A DNA stretch of 5,393 nucleotides from NCBI GenBank assembly GCA_937996825.1, contig CALKUJ010000268.1, forward strand, positions 1-5,393. Direction: 5' to 3'. This stretch comes from an uncultured Polynucleobacter sp. GTDB lineage: Bacteria; Pseudomonadota; Gammaproteobacteria; Burkholderiales; Burkholderiaceae. Below the pieces are notes generated by a model that had not been told where the DNA came from, did not search any database, and saw nothing but the letters and a program-made list of their open reading frames with translations. This document shows, in pieces, positions 5,367 through 5,393 of this stretch (the stretch's first letter is position 1; each line of letters opens with the position of its first letter). The position numbers and the translations under genes are program-made.

Positions 5367-5393
5367 AGATCGGAAGAGCACACGTCTGAAATC
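5367..5393 (+). other. Illumina TruSeq adapter remnant at the contig end (artefact)
   Basis: From 5367 the sequence AGATCGGAAGAGCACACGTC continues with TGAA to 5390, a 24-base exact match to the start of the TruSeq read-1 3' adapter. The next three bases are ATC where the adapter has CTC. It begins abruptly inside pepN, just where similarity to PepN stops. This is library-derived sequence and should be trimmed. Confidence 0.97.

Overview
The window looks like the end of a contig from a low-GC betaproteobacterium, most likely Burkholderiales of the Polynucleobacter type. That guess rests on remembered resemblance of the TupA/TupB, PepN and DUF3501 proteins to betaproteobacterial members, the moderate GC and the gene order; it was not tested by a search. 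All seven genes are ordinary chromosomal functions, and I see no mobile element, CRISPR array, tRNA or rRNA.

Layout: (1) 1-1775, plus strand: the 3' end of tupA, then tupB and tupC, a tungstate ABC importer. A perfect hairpin (342-367) separates tupA from tupB, and tupB and tupC overlap by 8 bases. (2) 1819-1848: a symmetrical A-stem-T hairpin that can terminate transcription from both sides where two operons converge. (3) 1891-4397, minus strand: rubrerythrin, then a soluble GlpC-like iron-sulfur protein with two [4Fe-4S] motifs and two CCG-type domains, then a DUF3501 protein. All three have good Shine-Dalgarno sites. A strong hairpin without a U-tract (3903-3949) lies between the first two genes. 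(4) 4398-4596: the divergent control region, with several inverted repeats and a possible -35 box for rubrerythrin. (5) 4597-5175, plus strand: a GDT1/UPF0016 membrane protein, probably a manganese exporter. (6) 5236-5366: the first 43 codons of pepN (aminopeptidase N). (7) 5367-5393: not genomic. This is the Illumina TruSeq adapter left on the contig end.

The most interesting biology is the rubrerythrin / iron-sulfur protein / DUF3501 cassette. The rubrerythrin keeps all its di-iron ligands but has no rubredoxin domain, so it needs an outside electron donor. The co-transcribed iron-sulfur protein is an obvious candidate, and DUF3501 has no known function. The divergent neighbour probably handles manganese, which fits a metal and peroxide stress theme, but that link is inference.
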